Position numbers and translations under genes: made by a program
The notes under the pieces: model-generated
The model's database searches: none
What the model saw: only the letters and a program-made list of their open reading frames with translations
What the model was told of the DNA's origin: nothing
DNA from: Pyxicephalus adspersus
Taxonomy: Eukaryota > Chordata > Amphibia > Anura > Pyxicephalidae
Direction of reading: 5' to 3'
NCBI RefSeq assembly: GCF_032062135.1
Contig: NC_092861.1
Coordinates: 135,991,952 to 136,055,951 of the forward strand
Length of the DNA stretch: 64,000 bases
Part shown: positions 1 to 11,434 of the stretch, in pieces
Position numbering within the stretch: the first letter of the stretch is position 1
Layout of the letters: each line of letters starts with the position of its first letter

Positions 1-3000
1 AAAAAAAAAAACTCAGTACTGGCTAACATTTAATGAACACTAGAGATTTTTGGGTATTAAAAATTACCCTCAGATTAATAAAATAGAAACTAGATATCAT
101 TTAAAGCACAAATGAACCTGCTGTATGGCTGCATTCACAGTAAAAAAAAAAAATTTTCAACCTTCCCTAGCTCTAATCAACAGTTTTAGTTCTCCAAGTA
201 GTGGCTGTTAATTGGAGTAATGTACAGGTAATAGGGTTGTATGAATAATGGAAACAGACTACTAATATCTGAGCAGCCATCCATGACACTGCCAGCACAA
301 GGTATTTAACCCTTCAGTGTATACACACCAGGATTTATATGGTTTTAAAAAGCTTCATATTTGGGACAAAATACATTTACCCATGCCACAAAAATTCCTA
401 GAAGGCCTATACTTACATCTTTTTCCATGTAGTAGCCAACATCTGTAATGTCCACTTCATTAGGAAGTTTTGATGAATTCTGTTTTAGATCTATGTAGAT
501 TAGGTTTTCTTCAAACTGTGGAGAAAGCATCATTCACATTAGCCTTTTTAATTACAACTTCACCTAACAAAATATCTATTTGAAGAGTAACATGAATACA
601 CACAGACTGTTGCATTATATGCAACATTTAGAAAATGAAGCACCGACATGTGACCATTAAAAAGCAAGCTGGAAGCAGCATTATTTACTACAGCAGAGGA
701 TGCTAGAATAATCTTCACAACAAAGCACTACATAACCTGAAAACAGCAGACCTCGTAAGCAAAGCTTAGTTAGGTTTCTGATTAGGACATAGCACTGTTA
801 TGCTAGGTTATTGCAATGCAAAGAATAATGCATGCAGCACAACATATGGCAATGCATATAGTGTAGTACAATGTTGCTATGCACAAACATTGAGGAGTAT
901 TGATGTAGCACCGCAGTTTGGAAGTGTGCAGCAAGGATGTTAGGGAGCACAATTATAGTAAGCAAACCAAGAAACCAGTTTGCAAAATGCAAGGGCACCA
1001 TATCACAAACTGATGTAGCATGCTTTACTGCATAGCAATAGATGAAAAAGTGGTCTTTGAAGATAAAAAAAAATCAAAATCAATGTTGGAGCGAGCAAAA
1101 GTGCATGTTTTCAGACACATGGCTGTAGTAAAATTAGCCTAGTTTGCAAGTTATTTTTTTTTTTTTACTGGTGGGGTCATTAACTATTTGTGCCCTACAT
1201 ACCAATTGAAAACCCTATAAGAAGGATACAAGACAATTAACCAAGAAGAGAAAGCAGCTTACCTCAATGTTGGAAATGTACTTTGCAGGCAGATTATACC
1301 TATTGGTAAGCAAGGTTCTCAGAGCCCTGTTGGAGTGAAAAAGCAGAATGATAAGTCTTCAGTCACTTCTGTGGAAAGCACATTAAGTATATTGAAGACT
1401 GTATTACTTACACATCAATGTCCTTATTATCCACATTATCAGTGTTGTCACGTTTAAGCTCAATGACCACCCAGCTGTAAAGGAAAAATTAAAAGGTTAC
1501 AAAAAAGCCACACCACCCATGGAAACCCCAGAACATTTAGTATGAAATACAAGGAGGTAAAAACCTCCCCTTGCACTTACACCAATGGTTGTCCAATAAA
1601 CCCATCCCCACAGTATTAGTTAAGCATACAATATCACACTGTAGTCAGAACTTAATTCACAATACTAGGACACAAACTGGGGTGACCTGGTACTCTGAAA
1701 ACAGACTAAAATTATACAGCCAGGATTGGGAATGCCAAAGTTTTGCCCTACAGTCCCAATGATGCACTTGAATGGTCATTCAAAGCATTTTAATCCAAGA
1801 TGGACACCAAAGCATTTCAAATAATGAGGCCAATATTTAAAAAAGAAAGAAAAGGAGAAAAACCCTCCTATAATACAAATGTGACCCTTTTAATAACTCA
1901 CCTAAAATGTATGTAGCTCATTGAGCTATACTTTTTCTTATATAGGAAGCAAGGACGTGTACTATATAACAACCCCAAGGCTGGCACATTTCCATACAAG
2001 ATGGCAATAACTTTCAAACTTTTAGCCCGGACATGTTGCCAGGATGGAAGTTTAAAGTTCCCATCTTAAATGTAAAACCTATACCCATCTCAAAATGTGG
2101 CTCTCAGACAATACTTACTATGTTCTAACCAGCTCTGAACACTTCCAGTTTTTGTCTCCCTTGTCGGTTCTTCTAACTCCAGCTGAGTTCACACACCAGC
2201 AAGTGTCTGTGTTGTTGCACTGTCTTGCTTTAAATGTTCCATTATCTTCACAGTCAGGATTATAAAGCCCATCATTATCAATTAAAGCATTTTGAGGCCT
2301 CGGTCTTCTTCCATCCTTGGTTCCAATGCTCTCCCTCTTCATCAACCAGCATTTGGGTACCACTAGAAAACACAGAGAATGTCAGAATGGATAGACAGCA
2401 TGTCTAAAGAAAGTGGCGTGGAGTGCAGTTTTGAATCAGACATTCACTGTTAAGATTGTCTTCTAAAACTATATTGTTGTATGCCCACTTCACACAACTT
2501 GAAAGTCTTAACAAAACATACAAATGTTACCAGGTCAGTTAGGCTGGGGCCAATCAGCCTTTATGTATTTTATTTGACATTTCATATTCCATATACTTAC
2601 ATGCATTGCAGTTCACTGGTTTCTGTTCTGGACCAATAGTAAGGGTACATTTGCAATCCTGTGTATTTCCACCTGCTGCATCACACCTTGCAAATGAGAG
2701 TGTCCTACATTTGCAATCTAGGAGGAAAAGACAAAGGCAGAGATTAATAACCAGAATCACACAGGAATATGACTAGACGTTATAGACACTATACAAAGTA
2801 AACGACAAATGTGTATTAGATCTTGAAGCCGAACAGAAAAAAAAAAAGCTATGGCATATTTTTGGGCAATGCCAGTTCATTTTTTTAGGTTAAGCTTCAT
2901 CCAAAATTTTTAACTGCTTCCTAAACGTCCAATAAACATGGTGTGGCTCACATGCATCAAATCCTCTTTGCAGTGTTTCCTCAAAGAGGCACATCCAATT

Positions 3001-5647
3001 ACCCCAAAGATCCCCAAAATTGAAGAAGCTACATTCCAATGTGATGAACCTCAGAAAGCTGCTGTATGATCAGCAGAATTCAAACATTTATGCTATGGAG
3101 TTTCTCATCCTTAGTGTTCTCTCAAATTGTGCCATTCCCGTTACCTTGGCAAGAATAGATCCTGCCAATGTGAATTTTTTTTAGTAAGAGGTTTTAACCA
3201 TTCCTAAAATAAAGGATGTTTGTATTTCTTCTTTCTCATCAAGAATACAGGAAACATGACTTTTCTAGCAGATCCTCACACATTCACCTGATGCTGTCCA
3301 AATTAAAACAACTATCTTGAATAGGGATAATTTTACATTGACCCAGGCCAGGCACATAACCATCACAAAGCATTATACTCACCAATAATGGCAGATTCCA
3401 TGTTTTTTTTTTTTTTACAATGGGTGCCTTTAAAACCTGCCATTCTTTATAATACTGTATGCAATGACCTGATAAAAAAAAAAAATGGTGTTCCCCTATT
3501 AGAAATGGATTACCAGAGCATCCCACATACATATTTTACTTAGGAGTCTGGAATATGTTTGCCAGATCAGGACTGGTCATTCAGATTCTGAAGCCCAAAA
3601 GCCAGACCCATAACCTGACGGACACCTCCTATGTCCGATATATAAACCCCATACACCTGTCCCTTCACATACAGGTCAGCAGGGTCCATTTTACTCAAAG
3701 TCGCCCACTAAAACCAGATTGTGAGGTCATGATTGATACTAGGATTAAATCTTCCCATGCATGGAATGTATAGGTAATTGTATAACATCCCAGTGACATG
3801 ACAGATACACAGAATGACCAATCAGAAAGGGGGTGCAGGGTCTTCTCCTCCTCCTGTGCCACTGTTTGTATTCATCTTTCATTTGCAACCCCTACTTATT
3901 GTACAGCGCTGTGCAATATGTTGGCGCTATATAAATCCTGTTTAATAAAAACATGAGAGCAGAGATGGAATGACACTGGGGTGGTGAGGCATGAAGTGAT
4001 ATTAGGAGTGGGGAATACCATTATAAAGGGACAGCAGATTTGTGTGAGGGAAGTTGGCATTGTAATAGTTTAGGGGGGTGAGATTACCATTGACAATTGG
4101 AAGTGGGGAAGGGTTGGCATGGGTAGGACACCAAGTAGTTATGGATGCAATGAGATGACATATTTGGAAAAGAGGGGGTTAAAATAGATGACCCTAAATA
4201 GTTGGGGCACCTAAATGACACCAGACAGGGGTGAGGCATGAACAAAGTTAGGGAATATGTAGAGAGTGGGAGGAGGCAGACAAACTTCTAAATACATAAA
4301 AGTTTCCACATTGCACGGAATGAGGAGCTTTAATCCAAACCAAACATTTCAGTCATTCTGAAAAGACAAAAGGCAATGGGTCCTGCAGGAAAATAGCTCC
4401 CAGGTGTTGCAGCCACTCCCTGCACACGTGACTCAGGTGTACACAGGGACATGCCCACCCTGAGGAGAAACTCGGCGCCATCTTGTCACAGAGCCGCACC
4501 TCACCCTCCACACCGGGCGGGAAGATGAACTCCACAATCACCCTGCTAAATGCAATGTATCTACTCAGCCCAAATTATAACAAAGGGAACCTTAGGACAA
4601 GAACTACAATGTATTAAATGAGTCCTATTAGCAGGTGCAACTTCATCCCCCCACATGTGACCGAATATAAACCCCTTACATCCGCTGTATAAACCCAAAG
4701 GTGACCCGACACCGAGTACTAATATACCCGTAATAAAGCAGTCCATATAACGGAATATAAAGTAACCCTGACCTCACAGCAGGTTGTATTCTTATCACAT
4801 AACCTGTTAGCTTTGTGATACCGCACCCACACACATAAATCACCTTATCGCCAGATAACTTATCTCTGACTGGAAACAATGGCTTAATAACCTTACACAC
4901 CGAGAGCCGCCCTGCAAAGTAATGGCCAGGATACCGACAGGGGAACAACAAGTGTCAGCATGCCTTGCCAGTGCCTGCAATCTGCTATATACAGGTGTTA
5001 CACAGGTTTCAATGGCAGAAGCCAGTGAATACAATGTAGCAATATTAGTGATCACAGGGGGATACAATGTAGCAATCAGCTTCCGTGGGGCCCAATTTAA
5101 AATGGATAAGTGTTGAAAGTTTAGAGACCCCAGCCCACAGAGGGGGGCCACCCCAGCCCACAGAGGGGGGCCACCCCAGCCCACAGAGGGGGGCCACCCC
5201 AGCCCACAGAGGGGGGCCACCCCAGCCCACAGAGTATGAGTGAGTGCCTGTTGATACAATGTTGCAGTCTGAGCTTATGTAGATCTCACAATAAAATGAA
5301 TCAGTAATTTGAAATTCATAGATCGCAGACTACAAAGGATCCTGAGCTGTCTGTAGATCGCACACTGCTGACATTTGTGGGTCCATCATCAAGGCACGAA
5401 CAACTTGTATGGTTAGCAAAAAATCCCACACAGATCTATAAGCTAGTATTTAAAGATAACTAAGGGCAAGCTGGGAGTTGTACTACAAGCCTAAAAATCC
5501 CAACAGAAATAATAAACATTAATGTCATGAGCAGATATTTGGGGGAATGGTCACCCCACAGATCAGAGAACACTTACTTTGGCTCTGTACAATGGTGATA
5601 AAACAAAGCAGGGCAGCAGCCAAGCTCAGGATGATGGGATTCTTCAT
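1..5647 (-). CDS. epcam: Epithelial cell adhesion molecule (EPCAM), 5' six coding exons, partial
   Basis: Single-pass membrane glycoprotein; in the known family it mediates homotypic epithelial adhesion and signals through a cleaved cytoplasmic tail. Joining minus-strand exons 5578-5647, 2601-2717, 2119-2362, 1412-1474, 1263-1326 and 417-515 gives 219 in-phase codons with GT..AG borders throughout. Residues 1-23 form a signal peptide with core [14 protein letters not shown]. An N-terminal domain with six cysteines (NCKC, RC, DCKC, NC) follows, then a thyroglobulin type-1 domain with its six cysteines and the diagnostic [14 protein letters not shown] block, then the start of the C-terminal domain ([41 protein letters not shown]). 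Human EPCAM is 314 residues, so about 95 residues including the membrane span lie beyond the left edge. Mammalian TACSTD2 is an intronless paralog, and the multi-exon structure favours EPCAM. The ATG has A at -3. No lesion was seen. Confidence 0.95.
417..515 (-). CDS. epcam: EPCAM coding exon 6
   Basis: A 99-base exon, phase 0 to 0, encoding [15 protein letters not shown], then [15 protein letters not shown] before donor GTAAGT at 411-416. The next exon is not seen in 1-410, so it should lie outside the window. Confidence 0.92.
516..1262 (-). other. EPCAM intron 5
   Basis: A 747-base intron. Positions 790-1015 are rich in short TGCAT/ATGCA words such as gcaatgcaaag and gcaatgcata, which looks like an old interspersed repeat that I cannot classify. 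Nothing else was seen. Confidence 0.5.
1263..1326 (-). CDS. epcam: EPCAM coding exon 5
   Basis: A 64-base exon encoding [20 protein letters not shown] and E. It corresponds to the human SLRTAL...RYQLDPKFI segment. Acceptor ccaacag, donor GTAAGC, ending in phase 0. Confidence 0.9.
1412..1474 (-). CDS. epcam: EPCAM coding exon 4
   Basis: A 63-base exon encoding [14 protein letters not shown] and the following acidic stretch. It aligns with the YWIIIELKH start of the human C-terminal domain. Acceptor ttacag, donor GTAAGT. Confidence 0.9.
2119..2362 (-). CDS. epcam: EPCAM coding exon 3: thyroglobulin type-1 domain
   Basis: This 244-base exon runs from acceptor ttttctag to donor GTAAGT. Visible marks are [42 protein letters not shown] and KCSELVRT. 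The CWCV core and all six domain cysteines are intact. Confidence 0.96.
2601..2717 (-). CDS. epcam: EPCAM coding exon 2: cysteine-rich N-domain
   Basis: Acceptor ...cctcctag and donor GTAAGT bound 117 bases, phase 1 to phase 1. The exon supplies all six cysteines of the EPCAM N-terminal domain: CKC, ARC, DCKC and NCNA. Confidence 0.93.
3831..3951 (+). mobile_element. L2-like LINE 3' tail fragment in EPCAM intron 1
   Basis: This has the recurring 3' block of the window: a cctcctcctgtg stretch, 'catttgcaacccctact', then 'tacagcgctgtgcaatatg' and 'ttggcgctatataaatcctg' running into an A/T-rich end. The same block ends the copies near 22.1, 24.4 and 35.8 kb. Confidence 0.65.
5127..5235. repeat. 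23-bp minisatellite, about 4.7 copies
   Basis: The word agcccacag begins at 5132, 5155, 5178, 5201 and 5224, an exact 23-bp period. Each complete unit carries a run of six G. It lies in EPCAM intron 1, about 340 bp downstream of exon 1 on the transcribed strand. The repeats are nearly identical, so the array is young. Apparent proteins rich in WAGV or [12 protein letters not shown] here are translation artefacts of the repeat. Confidence 0.92.
5578..5647 (-). CDS. epcam: EPCAM coding exon 1: signal peptide
   Basis: The ATG is at 5645-5647 on the minus strand in the context caccATGA. It encodes [20 protein letters not shown] and three more residues, a typical signal peptide, then stops in phase 1 before the donor GTAAGT at 5572-5577. 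Confidence 0.93.
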
Positions 5648-5952
5648 GGTGTTGCCTGTGAGGTCCTCCTGTAGGGATTGATCCCCCTGATCTGTAGTCC
5701 TCACCTAGGTCACTTCCTATTCCTCCTCCCTCTTTTCACCAGGTCAGACCGGTCGGACAGGTCCCTCCCTTATTCACAAACAAGGACGAAACTGGCTGGT
5801 AACCTCCTCTGGTTACACCTGGATACTGATCACCAACCCCCCGCCACCGAAACCGACACGGTGCAGATTGTGTAAGGGGGTGAGACTGCTGATTGACCCA
5901 CAGACCCTCCAATAATCCAGAATTTGTCTTCAGAGATCTCCAGGTGGTTGTG

Positions 5953-6110
5953 CAGTGTGAACCTCTCTACCTGCTCCCACAGGACTTATATAGAAAGATG
6001 CAGTGACGTCACTCATTACCCAGCGAAACTCAGTGACTCACCTGGGGCAGGAAGGTGGGCAGTTACCTGGCTGTCTCATAGAGCTCCTGTGCTGTGTGAC
6101 GTCATAACCA
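5953..6110 (-). promoter_or_regulatory. epcam: Candidate EPCAM promoter: TATA box, two CRE palindromes, CACGCCCAC box
   Basis: Reading the minus strand toward EPCAM, a CTATATAAG TATA-like box lies at 5985-5993. A perfect TGACGTCA CRE lies 10 bases upstream of it (6004-6011) and a second one at 6097-6104. CCACGCCCA at 6108-6116, a KLF/Sp-type box, follows just beyond. A TATA-driven start near 5955-5960 would give an unspliced 5' UTR of about 310 bases before the ATG. The start site is inferred. Confidence 0.55.
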
Positions 6111-6229
6111 CGCCCACCGAGAGGGAAACTACTGTCATTCCCTGGACACAGAAACTCAGCAAGTCTCAGTTTCTGCAATTTATGCAACTAACTACATGTG
6201 AAGTCCTAGGAATCCAAAGTGTGTGATCA

Positions 6230-6671
6230 ACCTAACATGGATTCTCCTCTCCATACCCATATATACACCTGTGTATATTATACTATGAATTGTAAAGAAT
6301 TGTCACCATTGGCTGGTTCATTACTTTCATGGATACATTTATTTTTTAAGTGGGAATTTCTAGAATTTAATTTGAGGAAAAATGATGAGCAAGTTTGCTG
6401 TTTTAGTAAGATTCTTATTTTAAGTATAAACTATACAGGTGTGACCCCAAGGTCATATATAGGTCACATGGATTGTCTAATTCTGTAACCATAGGTTACT
6501 CAATGCTGTCTGATTCTGTAACCATACATTACTCAATACTGTCTGATAGAGAAATACTACAAATGTGTGCAGATGGTGGCCCTGGAAGTTGGGCAGCCCT
6601 GCACATGTAGATGAATGCTCATTCTAGCAAACATTTGATATTACTAATAATCCTATTTTTTTTAAATGTTA
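6230..6671. other. Intergenic, nothing recognised
   Basis: AT-rich sequence upstream of EPCAM. It contains two near-copies of 'ctgtaaccata..ttactcaat' at about 6483 and 6517, suggesting a small local duplication. No gene was seen. Confidence 0.4.
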
Positions 6672-6935
6672 TTATGGTGAGTTTGAAAAGATGGGTTTAA
6701 GGACTCTTTTAATGTGTGGAATGTAGGAGCAAGCCTGAAAGGATGAGGAAGAGAATCCCAGGGAATTGAGGTGGTCCTAGAAAAGTCTTGAAGTCATTCA
6801 TGTGACAAGGTTATGAGTGTGGAAGTCATTAGGTGTTCATTGGGGGAGTAAAGAGAGCAGCTAGGGGGGTATTAATGTATTAGGTTAGAGAGGTAAGTGG
6901 GACAAGAACTATGAGGGATTTAAAGGCAAACACAG
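6672..6935 (-). mobile_element. L2-like LINE fragment, reverse orientation
   Basis: The reverse complement matches the C-terminal reverse-transcriptase region seen in the copy at 35.5 kb (the WNGLPRPIRLVP...HLFKLAYP segment). Here it reads as 'tttgaaaagatgggttt', 'gtaggagcaagcctgaaagg' and onward. It is a short, decayed fragment. Confidence 0.55.
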
Positions 6936-7386
6936 AAGCTTATATCTTGAAGCTTACTGTTTATTGTATGTGAAATACAGCAACAACCTTTCTTGATGCG
7001 TTTCACATTGAAGAACAAAATGTTTCATGAGAGATCACCATTGATGTGTGTTAACCTGTAATATTTGAAAATAAATCACAGCAAGACTGTTAAGTTTCAT
7101 TCTATCGGTTTTGTGGGTAATGTGTTTATTAATCTAACAACATGTACATAGCATATATTCCTCTATTGTTAAAATCATAGTATTATTGTAATCTAAACCT
7201 TTTTTAAATAGTTGATCTTGCAGACACATAATTCTGGTATTATTACATTGCATTTTACTATTCCAGCAGTAGGCAGTATGTGATGCGGATTGATGACATC
7301 ACCTCTGTGTGTATAAAGCTTCGGTCATGGCTGTCAGGAACACCAAAGGCAGGGTGGGGCTCTAGAACTGACTATGGAAGACACAT

Positions 7387-7606
7387 GGGCCCTGATTTAG
7401 TAAAGCTCTCCATGGCTGGAGAGGATACACTTTCAACAGTGGGGCTGGGTGATCCAGCAAACTTGGAATGGATCTGGTCCAGGATTCAAAATATTTGCTA
7501 AAAGCAAATGACTATGAAGAAATCCATTTCAGGTTTGCTGGATCACCCATCTTTACTGGTGAAAGTGTATTCTCTCTAAATACACTTAAATTAATAAATA
7601 AGGCCC
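7387..7606. mobile_element. Palindromic MITE, family 1, copy a
   Basis: This 220-bp element starts gggccctgatttagtaaagc and ends in ataaataaggccc. The left arm (agctctcc, ggatacactttcaacagt, gatccagcaaac) is mirrored by the right arm (gtttgctggatcaccc, actggtgaaagtgtattctc), so nearly the whole element folds back. Three further copies lie at 11212, 13877 and 44194. ATG flanks both ends, a possible 3-bp target duplication. Confidence 0.8.
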
Positions 7607-7962
7607 ATGGTGTCCTGTATCTCAAATATAAAGCTCATGGATGCAAACTGACCATGTCAGCACAAGTGTGCTTCTGTTCCGGTCATGGCCAGAATGAACA
7701 GGGACACAGCAGGAAGCGGCATTATTCCTGATGATTTCAAAGACAAAAAAAATGTTGTGTAAAATATAACATACTACTTTTAATTTTTAGCTTTATATTT
7801 ACAGCACATCTTCAGCAAAAATTAAAGGATGCTGTCAGTTCCTGTAGAGTTCTTAGCTTATTACAGGAAATTAAACACTCACTGGATTTCTTTGCAGAAT
7901 CACCAGGGTTTTTTTTATGGTTTTTCATGGAGGGATGTGCATGCATTGGGTATCTACGTAAT

Positions 7963-8098
7963 AGGCTCTGCTTATAAAACAGGCAATCAGAAATTCTCTT
8001 AAAACATTCCTTCATGGGAAGTCCATATGGGTCAATGGCAGTAATTGATTCCCACCAGGAAATGTTTGAGGGAATGTCAGATTACCTTTTTTAATTTT
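7963..8098. mobile_element. Palindromic MITE, family 2, copy at 8 kb
   Basis: It begins ggctctgcttataaaac, holds 'caatggcagtaattgattcc' in the middle, and ends with the 'gggaatgtcagatta' arm. The family plan is GGGTCTATTTATAAA, then a GGGAATCTGACATTCCCT arm, then its mirror. Related copies lie near 14.1, 21.0, 36.3, 36.7 and 56.9 kb. Confidence 0.6.
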
Positions 8099-8621
8099 TT
8101 AATTTTTGCACAGGCTTATGCTTCAAGTGCCCTACGTATCTGGCCAGATACCCTGTCATCAGTAAGTCAAAAAATGAATTGCTCATCTCTATGGATGTAC
8201 ATCAGGAAAGAGACATCACACTGCAATAATCCTTTCAGTCAAATGAGGTGCTCTGTATGTTTTTTTTATGCAAAGCTAACATAACCATGGACAGGTCTTT
8301 GGCAAATCGCCCTAATAATACGATGAAAAAATGCTGAAATGAGACCTCACATAACAGGAACATATTAGGTTCTCCTTTTGAATGTGTATCTGTGGGAGGA
8401 AGAGAAGAAGAGGAGGGAGGGAAAAGCCAGGCTTTTGAAGGGCAACCAGAGTCAAACTTAAAAACACAAAATTTTATTGTTCCAACCACATAATTTAAAA
8501 GATTAGGAGCTGTGTCTCTATAAATGAATCCTAGGCTAACATTTAACCACTAGTTTCGCAACAAAAAAAACAAAATAGTTTAGTATCATACTAGGTTAGC
8601 GATGGTGGTAAGGTGTCCCAC

Positions 8622-8668
8622 CCGACGCGTTTCGCCCAAACCAGGCTTCCTCAGGGGTAAGGGGAGAC
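8622..8668. repeat. Dispersed 'gacgcgtttcgccc...cttcctcagggg' motif
   Basis: A GC-rich island in AT-rich DNA: gacgcgtttcgcccaaacc followed by aggcttcctcagggg. Degraded or reverse versions occur at about 28154-28190, 50047-50086 and 58915-58955. It looks like the conserved core of an interspersed repeat; the class is not known to me. Confidence 0.5.
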
Positions 8669-8803
8669 CTTAGAATTTATAAAAATATACAGTATTAACA
8701 ATCTATATATATGCATTGACTGAACATTAGACTGATGTTTACAATGAATCAATAAAGGAAAAAAAAATAAAAAAATAAACCAAACTGCATCAATTATTTA
8801 GAA

Positions 8804-9102
8804 CAGTGGTCTTGGTGGTCCGCAGCTCTGTCCCTCATATGGAGACAGCCCACCCATTCTCCCATCGCAGGCTCAGACCTGCTTGCTAAACATCCTGGGG
8901 GGACAGTAGTGCAGGGCTGTGGAAACAACTTCTGTTGCATCTGCGCTACTGTCCGCCCCGGAATTTAGCAAGCAGGCCTGAGCCTCTGATGGGAGGGTGG
9001 GCAGGTTCTGGCATCATGACATCACTCTGGGGAAGTTTCATTCTTCTTTGAGTGACACGCGGCTCCCTGCACATGCCAAGTCAAAAAGGTTGTTGACCAG
9101 TG
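8804..9102. mobile_element. Non-autonomous hAT-like element, 299 bp
   Basis: The left end is CAGTGGTCTTGG and the right end is GTTGACCAGTG. The 8-bp flanks are atttagaa (8796-8803) and acttagaa (9103-9110), a target duplication with one mismatch, as expected for hAT. A related, more decayed copy lies at about 21329-21648; both contain 'ggctccctgcacatg'-like and 'ctctttgagtgacac'-like words. Confidence 0.8.
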
Positions 9103-9451
9103 ACTTAGAAGGTATTTGTCCAATGGGTCACCAAGACAGATAGTCAACTAGTATAAGAAGAGCACAGTTACCATATTTCTCTAATGACAAGTTTGCTTTA
9201 AGCAGAGGTTACCCTTCTTAAAAACTGGATGTCAAAATAATCAGTAGACCTTTAAAACAAAGTCATAACCAGACCCATCACCTACTTCTAGATTCTCCAG
9301 CCAATAAAGCTGCCTATTGCATTAGTAAGCCAATCAGGATGCTTGAGAGGCGGTATGTGATAGGGCAAAAATCAAAGATAAATGTACATATTTGCATAAT
9401 AAAATGTATGTGTAGGCAGATCTAAAGGACTTAAAAAATTACTTTTAGGCT

Positions 9452-9630
9452 TATGGAACCCCTGCTACAATAATATATCACACTAGATTAGTGGTAGGTC
9501 AGTGGTAAGAATGCTTCTTACATTGCTGGCCATTGTGAAGAATGTCACCCTTAATAGCCCCAAAAGACTAAAAAAATAATTGGTGTCAGTTAAACTGACC
9601 TGAGAATTCTAATTGCTCATTCTTAGTAAG
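9452..9630 (-). mobile_element. Repeat family 3 ('TTCTCAACC'), reverse fragment
   Basis: The reverse complement shares 'cagcaatgtaagaag', 'ggctatt' and 'aggtcagttt' with the fuller copy at 47.3 kb. Both termini are lost. Confidence 0.5.
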
Positions 9631-9639
9631 ACCACAATA

Positions 9640-11211
9640 GTAAGGGAATCATATAATAGGGAGTAAAAAATTCTTTCTGCCACTGCCCTACACATACAGA
9701 AACTGCACTCAATCATAAAAATGGAGCCGAACTGTGCAGTAGGTTTTCTTTTTCAACCCCTTTTTTCATTTTCACCATGCTTTGCCCACTTCACTGTCAT
9801 GAATAGGGGTACATATGTAAAGCATTTCTTTTAGATGCCCTAAATCCTAACTCTGAACTTACACAAACAAAAGTCCTGTTCTATCAAATTATATTAATAA
9901 TTAGTAATCTTTTCCTGTGCCAGCAGCAGGCATGTTGTGTACATTTGTATATACTTGTGTTGACTGTCCTCACATGATCATACAGAGCATAAATAATTAA
10001 AAATCATTGCATGTTTGTCACATCAGTTACAACAAGAAGAAATACTAGTCCTTTTCTGGCCAATTTGGCATACAAATATTTACCTTGGTAAAGTATTAAT
10101 AAAATAAAAAACAATGTATTTTTGTATTTAATTATACATTCCTTCCTACCGTTTCAAAAAATTTGTGTATAATTAGTCCCCATAAATAACTTCTATTCTT
10201 TGCAAAGAAGATCAGTTTTAAATATCTTAATATGTAGTCACCCATTGTTGTGTACAGAACTGAGACTATAAATAAAACACCTATATCCATGATACACAAT
10301 GCAAGGGATCATGGGATATACTCTATGATTGTGTGCTTGTGAATTACTTTTGAACCTGTTTAGATGATAGAAGAAGATAACGCTTCATTGATAAATGCTC
10401 ACAATAGTTCAGACTCATTTTCCAAGTTAAGTTCCAGTTTTTACATGTGCTGGATCAGGCAGGTCATTATTGCAAAAATGGACAGGTGATGCCCTTGCAT
10501 GTAAATGTAAAAAGCTATAAATTAGGATATGTAAAACTAATTTAATAATTTATCTACTGAATGATATACCATATTTCAAAGTGTATATAAAGGAAAACAT
10601 TTGGATAGAGTATGAAGCTGTTAACACAGAAATCTATTTTCTTTTCTGTGTTAATGGAAAGGCCTGCTCTGGAGACAACTGCGCCTTTTCTAAGATTGTC
10701 TTTTTAAATCTTTTTTAAAAGTTTTCAGTATGTAATACACAACATTACACATTTAAAGTTTTAAATTTTGTGATTTATTAAATCAAATGAATGATGAGAT
10801 CGCAAAGACTTATTTGCCTTTAAACCGGTATGTGGCTACGTGTTTCATAATGGAAAATAATATCCCTTGCATAGCTGTTTGATAGTGTACACTAATCCAG
10901 AATTGGCATGTTGAATATCTAATCTGCTAAACCATATTGATTACTGTAAATTTAATTGCTGGAAAAAGTCATAACCTTTCAGGAGTTCAAATTCTAAGTT
11001 TTTGCGTGTCTTAAAAGGACATGATCATTAAAGGTTCCCCCAGGATCTCATCTGGATGAAAGAAAAAGGGAGAGAGATGCAACATTGTGAGCCTGTTAGG
11101 GTTTACTGAGTTGCCCACTGCATTTAACACTGCAAATCTGATAGGATTACAGCTGTTATCCTATCGGAATGCTTCTGCTTCTCTATTGTCCAATCATAAA
11201 ATGGGATAATT
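9640..11211. other. Intergenic AT-rich DNA, no gene recognised
   Basis: No coding exon, RNA gene or classifiable repeat was recognised. The one distinct structure is a short perfect hairpin at 10619-10652, with stem ttaacacagaaa / tttctgtgttaa and a 10-base loop. Confidence 0.4.
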
Positions 11212-11434
11212 CCTGAAACTTTTAAAGCTCTCAAAGGATAGACAGGATACACTTTCATCAGTGAAGCTGGGCTGATCCAGCAAACCTGGAATGGATCTAG
11301 TCCAGGATTGAATACATTTGCTAACAAATAGCAAATGACGTTTAGGAAATCAATTCCAGGTTTGCTGGTTCACCCAGCTTCACTGATGAAAGTGTATCCT
11401 GTCCAGCCTTGGAGTGTTTTAATAAATCTGGCCC
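11212..11434. mobile_element. Palindromic MITE, family 1, copy b
   Basis: It has the same foldback plan as copy a: 'ttttaaagctctcaaagg', 'atccagcaaacctggaatgg', then the mirrored 'ccaggtttgctggttcaccc' and 'aataaatctggccc'. The left terminus is eroded. Confidence 0.78.

Larger units (their letters stand above)
2718..5577 (-). other. EPCAM intron 1
   Basis: The first intron is 2.9 kb. It holds an L2-like LINE tail (about 3831-3951) and a 23-bp minisatellite (5127-5235). No exon or RNA gene was recognised in the rest. Confidence 0.7.

Noticed and set aside
4840..5259. Minus-strand 139-codon frame with repeated [14 protein letters not shown]
   Set aside because: It is the translation of the 23-bp minisatellite in EPCAM intron 1 and carries no splice or homology support.
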